Counted from the first letter of the stretch, positions 1-12,100 are shown. The stretch is DNA of 64,000 nt from Setoptus koraiensis (GCA_048013815.1 CM106586.1:17918001-17982000); one strand, 5' to 3'. Notes: generated from the letters alone by a model not told the origin. Translations and numbers: made by a program.

Positions 1-2187
1 GGCGACACGCGCGACACCGACGACAATCCCGAGAGCAGCGACGGCGAGCCCGACGCCAGACTGCAACCGTCCGAGGGCTCGGGCTTCAGCTCGGAGCTTG
101 ACATACCCGACGAGTCGTTCATGTTCAACGAGGCGTCCACTGTCCGGGAGACCCTGGCCGTGGCCCCCTACTCGCTGACCGTTCCCCGCCAACTGATCAA
201 CGGCGGCTCAATTAGCGAGAGGCTAATCAACGGCAGGCTAGTGGACGGGAGGCAGTGGCACAACGACACTGTTGCGTCACACTTGCCCTGGGCGACCGGC
301 AGGAGTGCGCCGGCGCACGCGGGCTCCCTTCGGGCGAGGCGCCACGAGCAACAGCAGCAGAGCGCCCTGTTGAGGTCGCCGGCGGGCACGGGCGACGGGT
401 TGCCGCTGGCGAATGTGTCAGCAAACGGCGCGCCCCACAACACGTTCGCCGATTTGCTCATGCCATTCGTGCATCACTATCACATCCTAATCATAGCCAT
501 ATTGTTCAATTTGTGGATCAACAATCGCCGCTCGGTCGGGCTGGCGCCGTCGGCCAACGCAAGCCCGGCGCATTGCGCGCCCGCCTCGTCGCGGGTGCGG
601 TATCACGCGGGCGCGCGCCCGACAGTGGACAGTGTGGGATCGTCGTCGTGCGACGCCAAGACCGCACTGAGGAGCCCGTCCACTGACTCGTCCGCAATAT
701 CGTCGTTTATTCTGGTGGAATTAGACGGCGACAAGCGGCGCACTCGGTCCAAGATGCGCTCGCACTCGCTCGAATCGCTCAATTCGTCCGCCTATTACGA
801 CCCGGAGCCGGCCAATGTCGCCCAGAGCGGCCAAACTAACTGGCACAAGGACCCCATTCGGTTGAATCGCGAGGGCAAAATAAAGCGCCACTCAACGAAA
901 CGCATCGTGACATCGAGCGCCAAAAAGAACTGTCACTTTTTGGGGGCCCGGTCGTCGTCCATGTCACTGTTGAGCACGACGTCGTCCACGCAACCCATGG
1001 CCGACACGCTCAGGTTGGACCTGTTGCAGTCGCCCGCGTACGCGTCGGGCTCGCTGTCGTTGTCGCGCCGGCCCGGCCCCAAATCCAAGTCAATCAAGGG
1101 CTTCTTCGTGGGCATGCTGGTGCTGTCGTCGTCGTTCATCGTTTTGCTGCTCAAGAACGAAATCGTCACCATGACGACCCACTCGGTCATACAGGTGAGT
1201 CGACTCTGCGCATCTAATTTTTATCTGTGTTATTCTCTCTCGAATTATCGCCATCGCAACTAATCGCACCAACACCAACTAATTGAATGATCCAACTACC
1301 GCCACTCAAAGTTCATTTGCGTCATCATCACGGTCATCGCGCTCGTGATCCATTGGCGCAAGAAGCGCGCCAGGAGGCGCAAACTGGGCCTGTACGAGCG
1401 CCAGCCACTGGGGCCCGTCGACATGGAGGCCTCGCCGGGCCAAATAATGCAATTCGTCGACCACAACGACAGGGCCATCGCAAGCGGCAACTACTTCTAC
1501 AGACAACCCTACAGTTTGATGAGGGAGCAGCTCAAGGAGCGACAGTCGAGCACCATCAGGGCGTTCATGAATTCGCACCTCGTCGTGGCCGAGCAACAGC
1601 ACCACCGGAGAGCCCAGGGCAAACACTGGAAAAAGAACGCGGACTCGAATGGTCACAATGCCCAATCCAACGCCCTCACCGAATGCCAATTGAGCATTGA
1701 TTTCATGAGCTATTTATTCCTATTATCGTCTTACTATTGTGGCCTGTCCGTATCGCTAGAATCCTATTACAAACTGACCACCCTGCTGGTGACAAATGGC
1801 TCAACTTCTGCCTCCATCATGCTCAGCTATTCGCTCATCAACGCGGCCTTCATTCACACCATTATGATATTCAAGGGACTCATGCTAATTGTACAGGTCA
1901 CCCTGCAGAGTCTGCTAATTAGAATAAGTTGCATCAATTCCATCGAAACAAAACAAATATTTGCCTTTCTCATATTCACCAATCTCAGCCTGTGGATTCT
2001 CGAGGTCAGCGATCAGGGAGTTCCCTGGGCCAGCTACGATCCAGCCACAACTGCTGCAACAGCAACCGCTGATCGGGGCCTCAAAGCGATCCAGCACAAT
2101 CCAAGAAACATATTCAGTATGCTGGTCACACTGACCCGATTTTACCAGGCGCTTGTGTTTATGCAGCATTGGATGAAGACGAGATGA
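1..2187 (+). CDS. Otopetrin-like proton channel, 3' part (5' end outside window)
   Basis: The reading frame is open from base 1, so the gene starts before the window. Two exons are visible: 1-1194, ending at a GTGAGT donor in phase 0, and 1312-2187, entered after CAAAG in phase 0. Together they encode about 689 residues. Hydrophobic spans include HILIIAILFNLWINN, GFFVGMLVLSSSFIVLL, one spanning the splice junction (FICVIITVIALVIHW), and several near the C terminus. The last part, KQIFAFLIFTNLSLWILE followed by a FYQALVFMQHW segment, matches the end of otopetrins, where a conserved Asn-x-x-x-Trp span precedes a final helix with an F-Y-R-F-H-like motif. Otopetrins are plasma-membrane proton channels of twelve helices. 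Long Ser/Arg-rich linkers separate the helices. A poly(A) signal (AATAAA, 2213-2218) lies only about 25 nt past the stop. The family call rests mainly on the C-terminal motif. Confidence 0.72.
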
Positions 2188-2218
2188 TGCAAACAGTCCA
2201 GAATGATCCCCCAATAAA

Positions 2219-2772
2219 ATAACGAAATTCATCAATAGTTGTTCACTAGCAAACAAGTTAATAATCAGTACAGAGAACAGAATCGCAACCGATATTCTTC
2301 TGGTGATGACGAAACTCGAAGCCTCGTAGTTAGCTCTATTTGGGTTCCGTTTGTTTCTACCGGGCACACTCACTTTTGACTAGTGTGGTGGTCTTTTTGT
2401 TTCCATCGTCGTGGATTTGATAGTGGTTAAAACCAAAAAGTTTAAACCACTGGCTTCTATCTGGACGAAATGATTAATTTTTTTTTTGTTTTTTAGTTGG
2501 TTTTAACCATGGTTTTAATAGCGATTTTAAATAAAATGGACGTAATGGTTTCTATGTCGTCTGATTTAAATCAAATTGGAATTAAAAACCATTTCGATCA
2601 TGATTTAAATCAGTCTATGGAAACTTGTGATGGCGGTGCAGGCTAGTGGGCGACCCAGTTTGGGTCGTCCATCTGCCTCCCCACTGGCGCAACCCAGGTC
2701 GTTCGGTGCATGTCCGGTGCACGCGCGCGAGCAACTGGTGTGTTCATTCAGGTTAGTCTCATTGACAACGAT
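2219..2772. other. Intergenic region with an AT-rich palindromic segment
   Basis: No gene is seen. Bases 2401-2640 are unusually AT-rich beside GC-richer flanks. They contain two copies of the perfect palindrome TGATTTAAATCA and several GGTTTTAA/TTAAAACC blocks in both orientations. This could be a decayed short transposon (MITE-like) or simple palindromic drift. No target-site duplication or clear terminal repeat was recognised. Bases 2640-2760 return to ordinary GC content and hold a short CGACCCA/TGGGTCG hairpin. Confidence 0.3.
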
Positions 2773-2910
2773 AAAATAAGATAGATTCAACAACAATAAA
2801 TAAAATAAGATAGATTCAACAACGATAAATAAAATAAGATAGATTCAACAACAATAAAAAATAAAATAAGATAGATTCAACAACAATAAATAAAATAAGA
2901 TAGATAGACA
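2773..2910. repeat. 29-bp tandem repeat, about five copies
   Basis: The unit begins AAAATAAGATAGATTCAACA and continues to 29 bp. There are four near-perfect copies, one of them with a three-base A insertion, and a fifth truncated copy. The array ends a dozen bases before the start codon of the RING gene, so it probably forms its 5' UTR or promoter. GATA-like motifs (AGATAG) recur once per unit. Confidence 0.9.
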
Positions 2911-2922
2911 AATACAAAAAAA

Positions 2923-3378
2923 ATGGATCCCATACCCGAACCAATTAACCTAGAGGACGATTGTTGTATCTGTTTCTGCCCTAAGGTTAGGCCAACTATG
3001 GTACACTACGGCCATAACTTTTGTGAATCCTGCGTGCACACCCTCATCAGAGTGCAGCAGGAGGACCCAAACCGGGTTAGAACCATAATTACGCGAAGAG
3101 GCGAAGAGAAGGTTGTACGAATGCGGCCAGCATGTCCGGAATGCCGCGAAAGCATCACCGCCCTCTTTCTGGTTGAACCACCCCAACCCGAAATAGAACC
3201 TGAAGAATCACAGCCTGATGCCTCCTACCCGCGTCCAGTCGAAGTACTGGAATCGAGCGGTAGGGGCATCAGCATAAAATATCTGACCGTCTACCCGGAT
3301 GGGAGCCAGAGATGGGTGCCCAGATCTCTCTCAAAAGTTTTGACGAGAAAAGTATGGTCTAGTGAGATGTTGTCGTAG
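2923..3378 (+). CDS. Small RING-finger protein, probable E3 ubiquitin ligase
   Basis: A single-exon ORF of 151 residues. An N-terminal RING is visible: C14-x2-C17, then H28-Y-G-H31, C34-x2-C37, and C71-x2-C74. RING domains bind two zinc ions and recruit E2 enzymes for ubiquitin transfer. Two features are odd. The usual Cys of the C-G-H motif is a Tyr here, with a His one residue earlier that might substitute. The loop between C37 and C71 is also long, 33 residues. The C-terminal half is Pro/Glu-rich, then basic, with no recognised domain. The start is the first ATG after the tandem repeat, in an A-rich context. A poly(A) signal lies at 3875-3880. RING membership is well supported, but the substrate and exact subfamily are unknown. 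Confidence 0.7.
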   Translation: MDPIPEPINLEDDCCICFCPKVRPTMVHYGHNFCESCVHTLIRVQQEDPNRVRTIITRRGEEKVVRMRPACPECRESITALFLVEPPQPEIEPEESQPDASYPRPVEVLESSGRGISIKYLTVYPDGSQRWVPRSLSKVLTRKVWSSEMLS

Positions 3379-4505
3379 TAGATATGTACGATTGAAAGAA
3401 ATGTCTCATGAAGGGAGCGATGAAATCAGCGATTGTAGGGTAAGCATTTGGTGGCGATAAAAGGTCGCCATGTATGGCTTAGTCGACTCGGAAGTCTGCT
3501 ATAAGTTTCTACCATTGCACGTGAGAGGTGAAGTTTTTGATTTCCTTGATCTCCATGAGCCATTTTTACTATCTGAGAAACTATTGGAAGAATCGTGTGA
3601 TGTTTGATGAATTTGCAATTCCTAGTCTGGTTGGCTGTTGGCTGTCTAAAGAGTCTAACGGTTTGTTGAGACTGGCCCAAGACATCTCCGGATGATTTAA
3701 CGGCGTCCAAAGGATTGACGGGTGCTTGCTGTAGGGTTGGCGTTTTCGGTACCTCAATTGATGCTGAGCGGCGGCCTCTGACTGGGGGAAACTTGGAGTG
3801 CTGTTCGGAATACGTACCAAGCCCGATTTCATTCAAACTTCATACATGGACCCCCGAAGGGGCCCCAAAGAACAAATAAAGTGGTTCGGAAGTGGGGAAA
3901 AGTAGTCGACGAAGAGCGACAATTCATGGTGTGAACGACATACATGTAGATTTATAGATATAAACAATGTTCAGTGTTCAATGAATGAGTTCAATATCTG
4001 TGTCATGTATCGAGAAAAAGATTTATCCATCACACACATTAGCTCAACTCAGGCGCCTCTCCATCATGATACTCGACGTATCATAGAAAACTGTTCGGAC
4101 CAATAGCTGATTGGAATCAACGTAGATCAGGCTTTTCTGAGTTGTTTGTATCGCTGCAGCGAAAGTTTCAGTGCAATGTTGTAGTGAGCTCCACCTTGAT
4201 TTCAACCAATTTTGTTTCCAAGTAGTTAAAAAGTTGAATTTTTCCAGAGCAATACATTGGACTTCAATGATTGAAGTATTGCGGTTCTGAATCGTTGTCA
4301 TGCGTAAAAGAGTTTACCCTGTGAGCTTGAGTCTTCGCTTGTCGCCGACTGGAGCGTATCTAATTACCAAGGTAAACATTGAAACGGAGTGTCGACTTGC
4401 AAGAAACAGAGAAATTGATTTATTTACCATGCAAAGAGAGTTTTCGATAGATGTGAATCGATACACAGAAATCGGAATTGAAATTATGTATCGAGATTCC
4501 AAAAG
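3379..4505. other. Intergenic region, no supported gene
   Basis: It contains the likely 3' UTR of the RING gene (AATAAA at 3875-3880) and the upstream region of the protease homologue. A minus-strand frame of 136 codons (3426-3836) and a plus-strand frame of 69 codons (4300-4509) are open, but neither shows a domain, a biased composition or splice signals that I would trust. Confidence 0.5.
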
Positions 4506-5504
4506 ATGACTACGTTGTCCGCACAACGACTTGTTTTTGCCGCAGCATTTGTCATATTGGCAATTTTAGTTGTGGGGCCCGATGAACAGTTGGCAACAGC
4601 AATTCTCAATCATGTCAAGTGTGGTATAAATCTTAATCCCAACGGCAACAAATGGATACCGAATAAGAAACCAAAAGTCACGAAAAGAATTGCTAGCAGC
4701 GACGAGACTTCTCCTGGAGATTTTCCCTGGCTGGTGGCTATAGGAGTGTTAGATTCTGAGAAGCAGTTTATCTTGAAATGCGCTGGCACAATTGTGACTG
4801 ACAAAGATGTACTGACTGCCAAAAATTGCGCGGATAGTGAGAACACTTTAATCGTTGCTGGCATCCATGATATAACCTCACCTCTAAATAATGGGTCAGT
4901 TCAATGGAGGAAAGTTAAAAAATTCACAAATCACCCGAAACTTGATGCAACAGGCCTCGAAGTGGATGAGCCATTCGAAATCAATAATTCAGTTACGCCT
5001 GCCTGTATGCCGGAAAGTACTCAAGAATATGATTTAAATCCGGGCACAAATGTCACCATAGCTGGCTGGGGAGCGTACCACAGATTTGGTGGCAATACAG
5101 ACAAAATGCGAGCTGCCATCCAGACGATCCAGACGGAAGATGTTTGCATTAATTCGATGCCACTGGATAAATATAAAAATTCCGATCATTTTTGCACGGC
5201 AATCCCTGGCGAACCCACTTTTCCTGATGTAGCAAACTGCTTTGGCGATCTCGGCGGACCAGCCTTATATGTCCGAAATGGTAAATGGGAAATCGAAGGT
5301 GTCATAACCATGATAAATTGTTATGAGGGAGCGTACGGTTACACCAATACGGCAAGGCTGAATAAAATAATGTCCCGAAATACACCCCATCCAGAGCCAG
5401 ACCCTTGGCCAGAGCCAGATCCGGACCCTTGGCCAGATCCAGATCCGGACCCTGGGCCAGATCCAGATCCAGACCCTGTGCCGGATTATCCGGATTACCG
5501 TTAG
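4506..5504 (+). CDS. Secreted serine-protease homologue (S1 fold, inactive) with Pro-Asp tail
   Basis: A single-exon ORF of 332 residues. A signal peptide is clear (hydrophobic residues about 10-24). The S1 fold is recognisable from a KRIASS-like start of the mature chain, GDFPWLVAIG, the CAGTIV strand, LTAKNC, AGWG and CFGDLGGP. All three catalytic positions are lost. The His of the usual TAAHC motif is Asn. The stretch that would carry the catalytic Asp (normally a D-I-A-L-L motif) is missing or unrecognisable. The Ser of GDSGGP is Leu. It should therefore fold as a protease but not cleave. The last 45 residues are a repeat of P-D-P, P-E-P-D and W units ending in YPDYR, which is not part of the S1 domain. 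Inactive S1 paralogues are common in arthropod immunity and are expanded in scabies mites. A poly(A) signal is at 5755-5760. Confidence 0.85.
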   Translation: MTTLSAQRLVFAAAFVILAILVVGPDEQLATAILNHVKCGINLNPNGNKWIPNKKPKVTKRIASSDETSPGDFPWLVAIGVLDSEKQFILKCAGTIVTDKDVLTAKNCADSENTLIVAGIHDITSPLNNGSVQWRKVKKFTNHPKLDATGLEVDEPFEINNSVTPACMPESTQEYDLNPGTNVTIAGWGAYHRFGGNTDKMRAAIQTIQTEDVCINSMPLDKYKNSDHFCTAIPGEPTFPDVANCFGDLGGPALYVRNGKWEIEGVITMINCYEGAYGYTNTARLNKIMSRNTPHPEPDPWPEPDPDPWPDPDPDPGPDPDPDPVPDYPDYR

Positions 5505-5771
5505 CTTTCCAGATGACCATCCATTCAAATCCACAATCAAGGTGTATCTAACATCTCTTGAACCATTTGGCAGATTGGGACGAAAGGGAGCAATAATGAG
5601 AGAGAGAGCAGGATCTAACCGAGACGAAAAGACGAAACTCTGAGGCTTGTACAATACATATTTACGCCAGACCCTCTAGCATACATCGTTTCCGGCCCCT
5701 TTTGCCGCAATCCAAAACACCAATTGTTGTGCTCTTGTGTCGTGAAAACCTAAAATAAAACCCAGGCTTTC

Positions 5772-5996
5772 GTGGTTCCTGCCGAATCGCGTTTCGACGA
5801 AATGTCGATGCAGGACGTTGATTCGCGGGTTTTTTCAGCTCGGAAAGAACCCAAAAAACCTAAAAAACCGAAAAACCGAAAAAACGAAAAACCGAAAAAC
5901 CGAAAAAACGAAAAGCCTGACTTGTGCATCTCGCACAAAGGGCGATTGTTGGTAGTTTCAGCACTGATTGTTCTGCTCTGCCTATTGAATCAATAG
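5772..5996 (+). CDS. Possible small ORF, Lys/Pro repeat with hydrophobic C terminus
   Basis: An open frame of 74 residues. The middle is built from a tandem repeat of GAAAAACC-type units (5840-5915) that translate as Lys-Pro-Lys-Asn-Arg. The last 17 residues are strongly hydrophobic (LLVVSALIVLLCLL), like a tail anchor or a GPI signal. It starts just after the likely poly(A) signal of the protease gene. I do not recognise it. It may be a repeat-borne chance frame or the last exon of an unseen gene, since CCCAG precedes the frame. Confidence 0.2.
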   Translation: MVPAESRFDEMSMQDVDSRVFSARKEPKKPKKPKNRKNEKPKNRKNEKPDLCISHKGRLLVVSALIVLLCLLNQ

Positions 5997-6133
5997 TATT
6001 AATTGGCTCTGCCAATGGGGAGATGTTAATATTTATTTGTTCGTGAGCGTTGCCCTAGAGATCAATAGTTACAGTGTTGTTACAATAATGTTGCGGATAA
6101 TTGATATTGTTGGATCTGTTGTGGTGCCAGCAG

Positions 6134-9100
6134 TCACAAATTGATGCCTCTGATGGCCAGCGTCGCCGTGGTGGCGCTTTGTATGGCAGCAGCTAGACAG
6201 TTGCGATTATTAGTGGGCAGCGTCAATTGTGTGGGCCCACTTGGCAACGCATTGTTTGTTATATAATTTATTGCAATCATTGTTGTTGTTGTTGTTGTTG
6301 TTGTTGAGGGGGCCGACTGAGCTGAGGTGTCTCTAACAACTGCGCTCACAGTGTGACCACTGTTGCTTGCATCTGTTTGTATGACAACTAACGCCGGCAT
6401 GTGGTTGTCATGGTGAGAGGGCGCTACAAATGACATATTATCTTGGCGACTATTGTAGCTGTTGTTGCTGTCGTTGTTGTTGTTATAGGGTGGCGGCGGG
6501 GGCGCTAGCGGCTCCCGTTCCAAAATGGCGCCCGTTTGCTCGGCCACTGAATCATCTGTCAGTTTGGGCCTCAGTTCACTTGTTGCTGCTAGCTGTGCCG
6601 TTGTTGTATACTTTCTGTTGTTGTTGTTGTTTGTGTTGTCGTTGTTGCTGTTGCTGCTTTTGAAAATCTTATCAATCAGTCTGTAACACGCGCACAACAA
6701 ATGGGGCCCCGACAGGTTGAGATTGGAGCAGGGTCCTTGGGCTGCGCACGAGTGACGCGAATTGACCGAGCTGTTGTCCGCGTTTGCCAGCAGGCCGGCC
6801 GTGCTCGATTTGGCCGTGTCCGAAATGGCCAGAGTGTCGCAAGTGGCCGAACTGGCCGAGGTGTCCTTTCGTTTTTTGTGCAACAAAATGCTCTTGTGAT
6901 GCTGATGTCGCGCTGTTTGCTTGCATCTGGCCGAAAACAGTGCCTCAAATCTGTAGTATAATCTGTTCATGAGCGCGCAAGCGATCTCATGCAATCCCGT
7001 TGGCGCGGCCAGTGTGTAAATTATTGGATTTAAGGCGCTATTTATGGGCAATATAAACACGGCTATCCAAGTGTAAACTTTAGCCGGAATAGGAGTATCC
7101 ACTGACAATAGGGCCACCAATTTGATGGCCACAATGGGCAGCCAGCACAAACAATCGGCCACCACAATGAAAAAGAATCGGGCCGCCAGAATGGCGTCCT
7201 CCTTGCGCTTGCCGGACAGCGCGGCCGGCTTGGCCAGCCTGCTGGTGCGGCGCAGCAGCACGTACATCCGGCCGTACAGGCAGATGATGACCAGCACCTG
7301 GCGGGGATCGGAGCGAACGATAAATGATTGTTATTGCGATTATTATTATGCGGTTATTGCGATCATTATGCGGTTATTGCGATCATTATGTGACGTTCGA
7401 GAAGCGAATTCGAGAGATGTCACTGTCGCGCCGGAAGTGAGCTCGTTCGGCGCGACAAGCGGCACGTGTAGTGACTTTTTGCACTTTAGAAATGCACTTA
7501 CGGCCAGGAAGTTGAGGCCCACGAATATGAAGGCCGAGTATATCCAGCCCGAACTGAAGGGCTCGTGTATGTGCAACGGCAAACACAATCCGTTTGTTGC
7601 GTAATACACCTCGTCGCCCGTTGTTGACCAGCGCGCTATCGGGTAGCTGGCTATCACTAGCGATACCAGCCACACCAGCGATATGTAAAGAAGCGATCGC
7701 GAGGCCAATTGGTCGTTGTAGTATGTGGCCGTAAAAGACCTGTAGCGCTCTATGGTGATGAGCAGCAACATCAACAGGCTCAGCTCCGACGACAGCATCG
7801 CCAGAAATCCAATTGCGGTGCACGGCCACGACGACATCCAATCGTACGCCTTCTGATTGTATTTTTCCCTGTATACCTGGTCGGCGTAGCCTATGGCGCA
7901 CAAGTACAGGCCCATCATCAGGTCGGCCACTGTCGCCATCCAATTAGTCAGTAATTTTTGTCAGTAATTAGCGGTCGATCGATAATTGGCAGTCAATCGG
8001 TAATTAGCAATTAATCAATGATTGGAAATTTATCAATAATTAGCAATTTATCAGCAATTTATAGTTGGTAGCAGGCTAATCAGCAGGGCTAGCAAAAGCG
8101 GTTCGGTGCCGCCATCGTAATGGGTGCAGTGACTCGACCATTTTCACATGCAATACTTCTTTCGGAAAAGTTTTCTGTGTATTAAGTGTTTTTTCAGGGC
8201 CATTTTTATGCGCACCGGAAACGCCGAATTTCAAGCGATTTCCACCATTTTCTCCGAATATTTCGCCGAAAATATTGGTAGAAATCGCCAGCTTTGACTG
8301 TCTATTTTTCAGCCGTCTCAGACGGATTTATCGCGCTGACAGATTTTTCCGGAAATTCGAGCAAAACTCGAATTTCCGGAAAAAATCTGCCCGAAAAATT
8401 TTTGCCCGAATTTCGAGGTGCTGAAAATACTGATTTCGTGCGTCAATGGCACCGATTTGCGCCCAAAATAACCACCCATTATGCTAGCCCCACTAATCAG
8501 TTGTAACAGGTAAACTCACCTGACAGGTTCTTGATGAATATCGACACGGACTTGTTCTCGTGTTTCGATATGAGGCGCCAAATGAGGACGGATACGTTGC
8601 CGCAACAGCACACAAACGCCACTATCCAAACGGCGTATCTCAGCAATGGATAAATGAGAAGATGTTCGTCGTTTGACACACCGTCAGTGTTTGGCCGACA
8701 CACTCTGACAATGCGCGCAAAATGACAATATCTGTATTTGATGAATGTTATCTTTGTTAAATTGATTAAATTGCGATTCTCGAAATGATCAACACTTATG
8801 TTGTTTATTGTAATACCATCCAAATACAATTTTACCAGTTCCGTCATGCCGTCGAAAACGTCAACCGGAAGTGAATTTATTGGATTGAAGTCCAATTTTA
8901 AATTCTCCAATTTTATGCCCTTGCCAGGGAACATACTTCGCGATAGGTTTGTAATGAGATTATGTTGCAACTGCAGCTCGGCTAGCTTCAGATTATTGTC
9001 CAGTGAGCCAGGCTCAATGTAGGTGATTTTGTTGTTTTCCAATTCGCTGCGGCGTTCGTTAATTTGCATAATAGTTTCATAATATAATAATTTTTATTAT

Positions 9101-12100
9101 CAAGATCTATCAATGTTTATGGCAGTCACTTATTACTGTCAGACAATCGAGTCGGAATAGACAATGAAGCGCATGATACTCACAACCAGGACAGATTGGT
9201 CATGTTCGAGAACATGTTCTTCGAGATGTACTCTATGCTGTTGTTCGACAGGTAACTGGCGCAAATAGACGGTTCAATTGTGATAATTTTGCACATTCGC
9301 ACACGCAGACAACCAGAGGAAAAAAAGCAAGGTAGAGCGTCATCATATATTCTGTAAATACTGTGCAATTTGTAAAACGCAGACAGAATTTGACAAGTTA
9401 TACGTCGTGATGTATGAGCTCTCCGTTGAAGGCTCGCATGAAACTTACAGCCAACCAAGTTCTGGGAATTGTCTAAATTGGGCGTCGGCAGGCAAGCGGA
9501 TAAAATTATTCTCCAGCGATCTGTTGAGGGCATAATTGGACAATTGGTAATAGTCAGTGGCCAGGTAACGAATTTATGTCGAATTGTCGTTGCCTCTTTT
9601 TTTGCAAAAGAGTCGCACGTAACAACTTACAATTTTCGCAGCATGGGCGAATTCTTGAGCCATCGAGGGTCGAAGGTGACCAGTTTGTTGTTTGCGCAGC
9701 TCCTAACGCGCAAATCATAATGAGGCGAAATGACAGAGTGGATATTGGTTGGTCAATTCGAACTCGTGACAGCGAGAAATAGAAATATCGAAAAGAATTT
9801 ATGAGAATATCATGAGAATTGATTTGAGCATTTGATGCAAGATGCACACTCACAGTGACGTGAGACTGGTTAGGCTAGCGAACGCCTCCGGATCTATGGT
9901 GGTCAGCTGGTTGTGTTCCAAGTAACTGATTTGAAGAACAGAGTTGTCAGTTATTGGTGGATAAGAGATAATTGATTATTATTTATACGATTATTTGATC
10001 ATGCGGCGTATCGGTTTGCATATGGTGTATGTATATATATGTGTGTGTATGATGTAGCGTACTGACAGTTTGCTGAGATTGCGGGCATTCCTGAAAGCAT
10101 TCAAGGTAATTGTCCTGATTGAGTTGTTGTTTAAATGTAAATATTCCAATGATGCATGAAATGAATAGTTGACTATCTCAATGAGATTGTTGTTCACTCT
10201 GAGTTTTTTCAATGTGGGTGCTAAGTTGTCGGGAATGGTCCTCAATTGTTGATTGGTGCATATCACAACATTGGGATCGGTCAAATCGCAAATGCATTTG
10301 TCGATTTTGAAATCGTCCAGCGCTTCACGAGGCCATAAATACAGAGAATTGAGTGGGGATTATTCTTTCAGTATGTAATGCGAACGTATGTGCATTTGTA
10401 ACGGCTGACGAGTGTTATTTCGGACGAATACTATCTGTGTATGTCGGACAAATACTATCTGTGTGTGTCGGACGAATATTATCTGTGGGCCAATCGGATC
10501 TGTTGGCCGATATTGGCGGATATTCTCATCGCACAGCCAACCGATAACTATAATAATAAACTATAATGAATGGCCAGTGCTACTTACAACAATTCCTGGG
10601 TCGCAACGAATCGTCGCCCGAGCCAATTTGGTGCGTCTTGCTATACTGGACCAAGTCGGAAAAGAATTCCTTCATGGCCCCGGACAGGGGATCTAGACAG
10701 GGCAAACAGGGAACACGTTACAAACATATCCATGGTTTTAGCTGTTGCAGTTTGGATGAAGATTAAATTAATTTATTAATGAGCTCTATTGCACAAAAGA
10801 ATGCGCCACTCACCGCAATCCCGTTCATCCTTTCCGCTATCACAATCGGTGATGCCGTTGCATTGCAGTTTTTGATCGATGCACTGCAAAGTTCCGGGTC
10901 CGCACGAAAATTCGCCCCTCGGACATGTATTGACTTGATAGTTGAGAAGTTGCGAGAGATTTATATTATTGATAACAGCAGCAGCAGCAGCATCAGCGGC
11001 GGCAAAACAACAATAACAACGTGCAAAATAAGGTTAGTTGCGGATTCTTTCAATTTGTTTGAGTTTTAATAAGCAGCAAAAAGTATTATTACTTTGTATG
11101 GCGTGTGCACGAGATAAATTAAATAAAAGTAACACGGCGATAAGACTCTCACTCGTGAAGAGGCACGAAAAAAGCGCGATTCTTGGCAATTCTTTTTAAA
11201 TGCCAGCAACATTTGCATAATGACACTAATCAACATGAGGCGAACATATGGTGCGATTGGGTTGTTGTCGAAAACTGGCCCGACGATAATATCTAAATTC
11301 TTTTTCTTTTACTCTTCTTTACTCTCGCAGTGTTTGCTCGGCGCGATCATTGGCTGTCGTCAAGTCCGACAAGCCGGCTCTTAAGGTCGCCTAAAATGGC
11401 AATGAGCAGTGGGCACGACCAGCGGAAACCATTGAATGACGCTACCTACGCACCAGAGACATCATTTCAACCGATAAGTTGTGCAACGCGGGGCTCGTCC
11501 GTTCGCTCGCCCTTCCTGGTTGACAAATTGATGAATTATGCTGATTCGCGTTCAATAAGCAACCGATCCGATAATTAAACGGGCCGAATTTAAGCCGAAG
11601 CCATATACGTGTTTGGCGCATACGCTCACTTGCAATCACTTACCGCCAGCAGCGGCTGGCATTTCAATCTATATTGAATCGCGTGCTCGCCGAATGCTCA
11701 AATGGGGCCAGTGCTAATGCCGATTCTTTCATTGATAATTGGCGCTTTGCAAACAAGACCAGAGCGCGTCTAATTGATGCGGCCCGTCCCGACACGACAC
11801 GACTGCTCGCCGTCTGGCTGACTCGTCGGACGGCTGGCTCGTCGGATAGCCGGCTCGTCGGATAGCGTAAAGTGCAGCGGCGGATATAGTTGCTCATGGC
11901 AACCGCTGGCGAGCTCCGAGCGCACGCTTGCGAGCGAGCGTCTTGGCCGGCGGCCAGTCGAGACAAGTGTCTGATAGCAACGTTTGGTGGTTGGCTTAAA
12001 TTGATTGATCGTGTAAAAGTCATACATCGCACACATGGAACGCATAACGTAACATTGGGCATTTATGGCGGCTAAATAGGCGCGCTAAATATGTTGTTTG

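Noticed and set aside
168-686. Minus- and plus-strand frames inside the otopetrin exon
   Set aside because: Shadows of the GC-rich coding strand.
3426-3836. Minus-strand frame of 136 codons
   Set aside because: No domain, no recognisable start context, and a second overlapping frame on the same strand.
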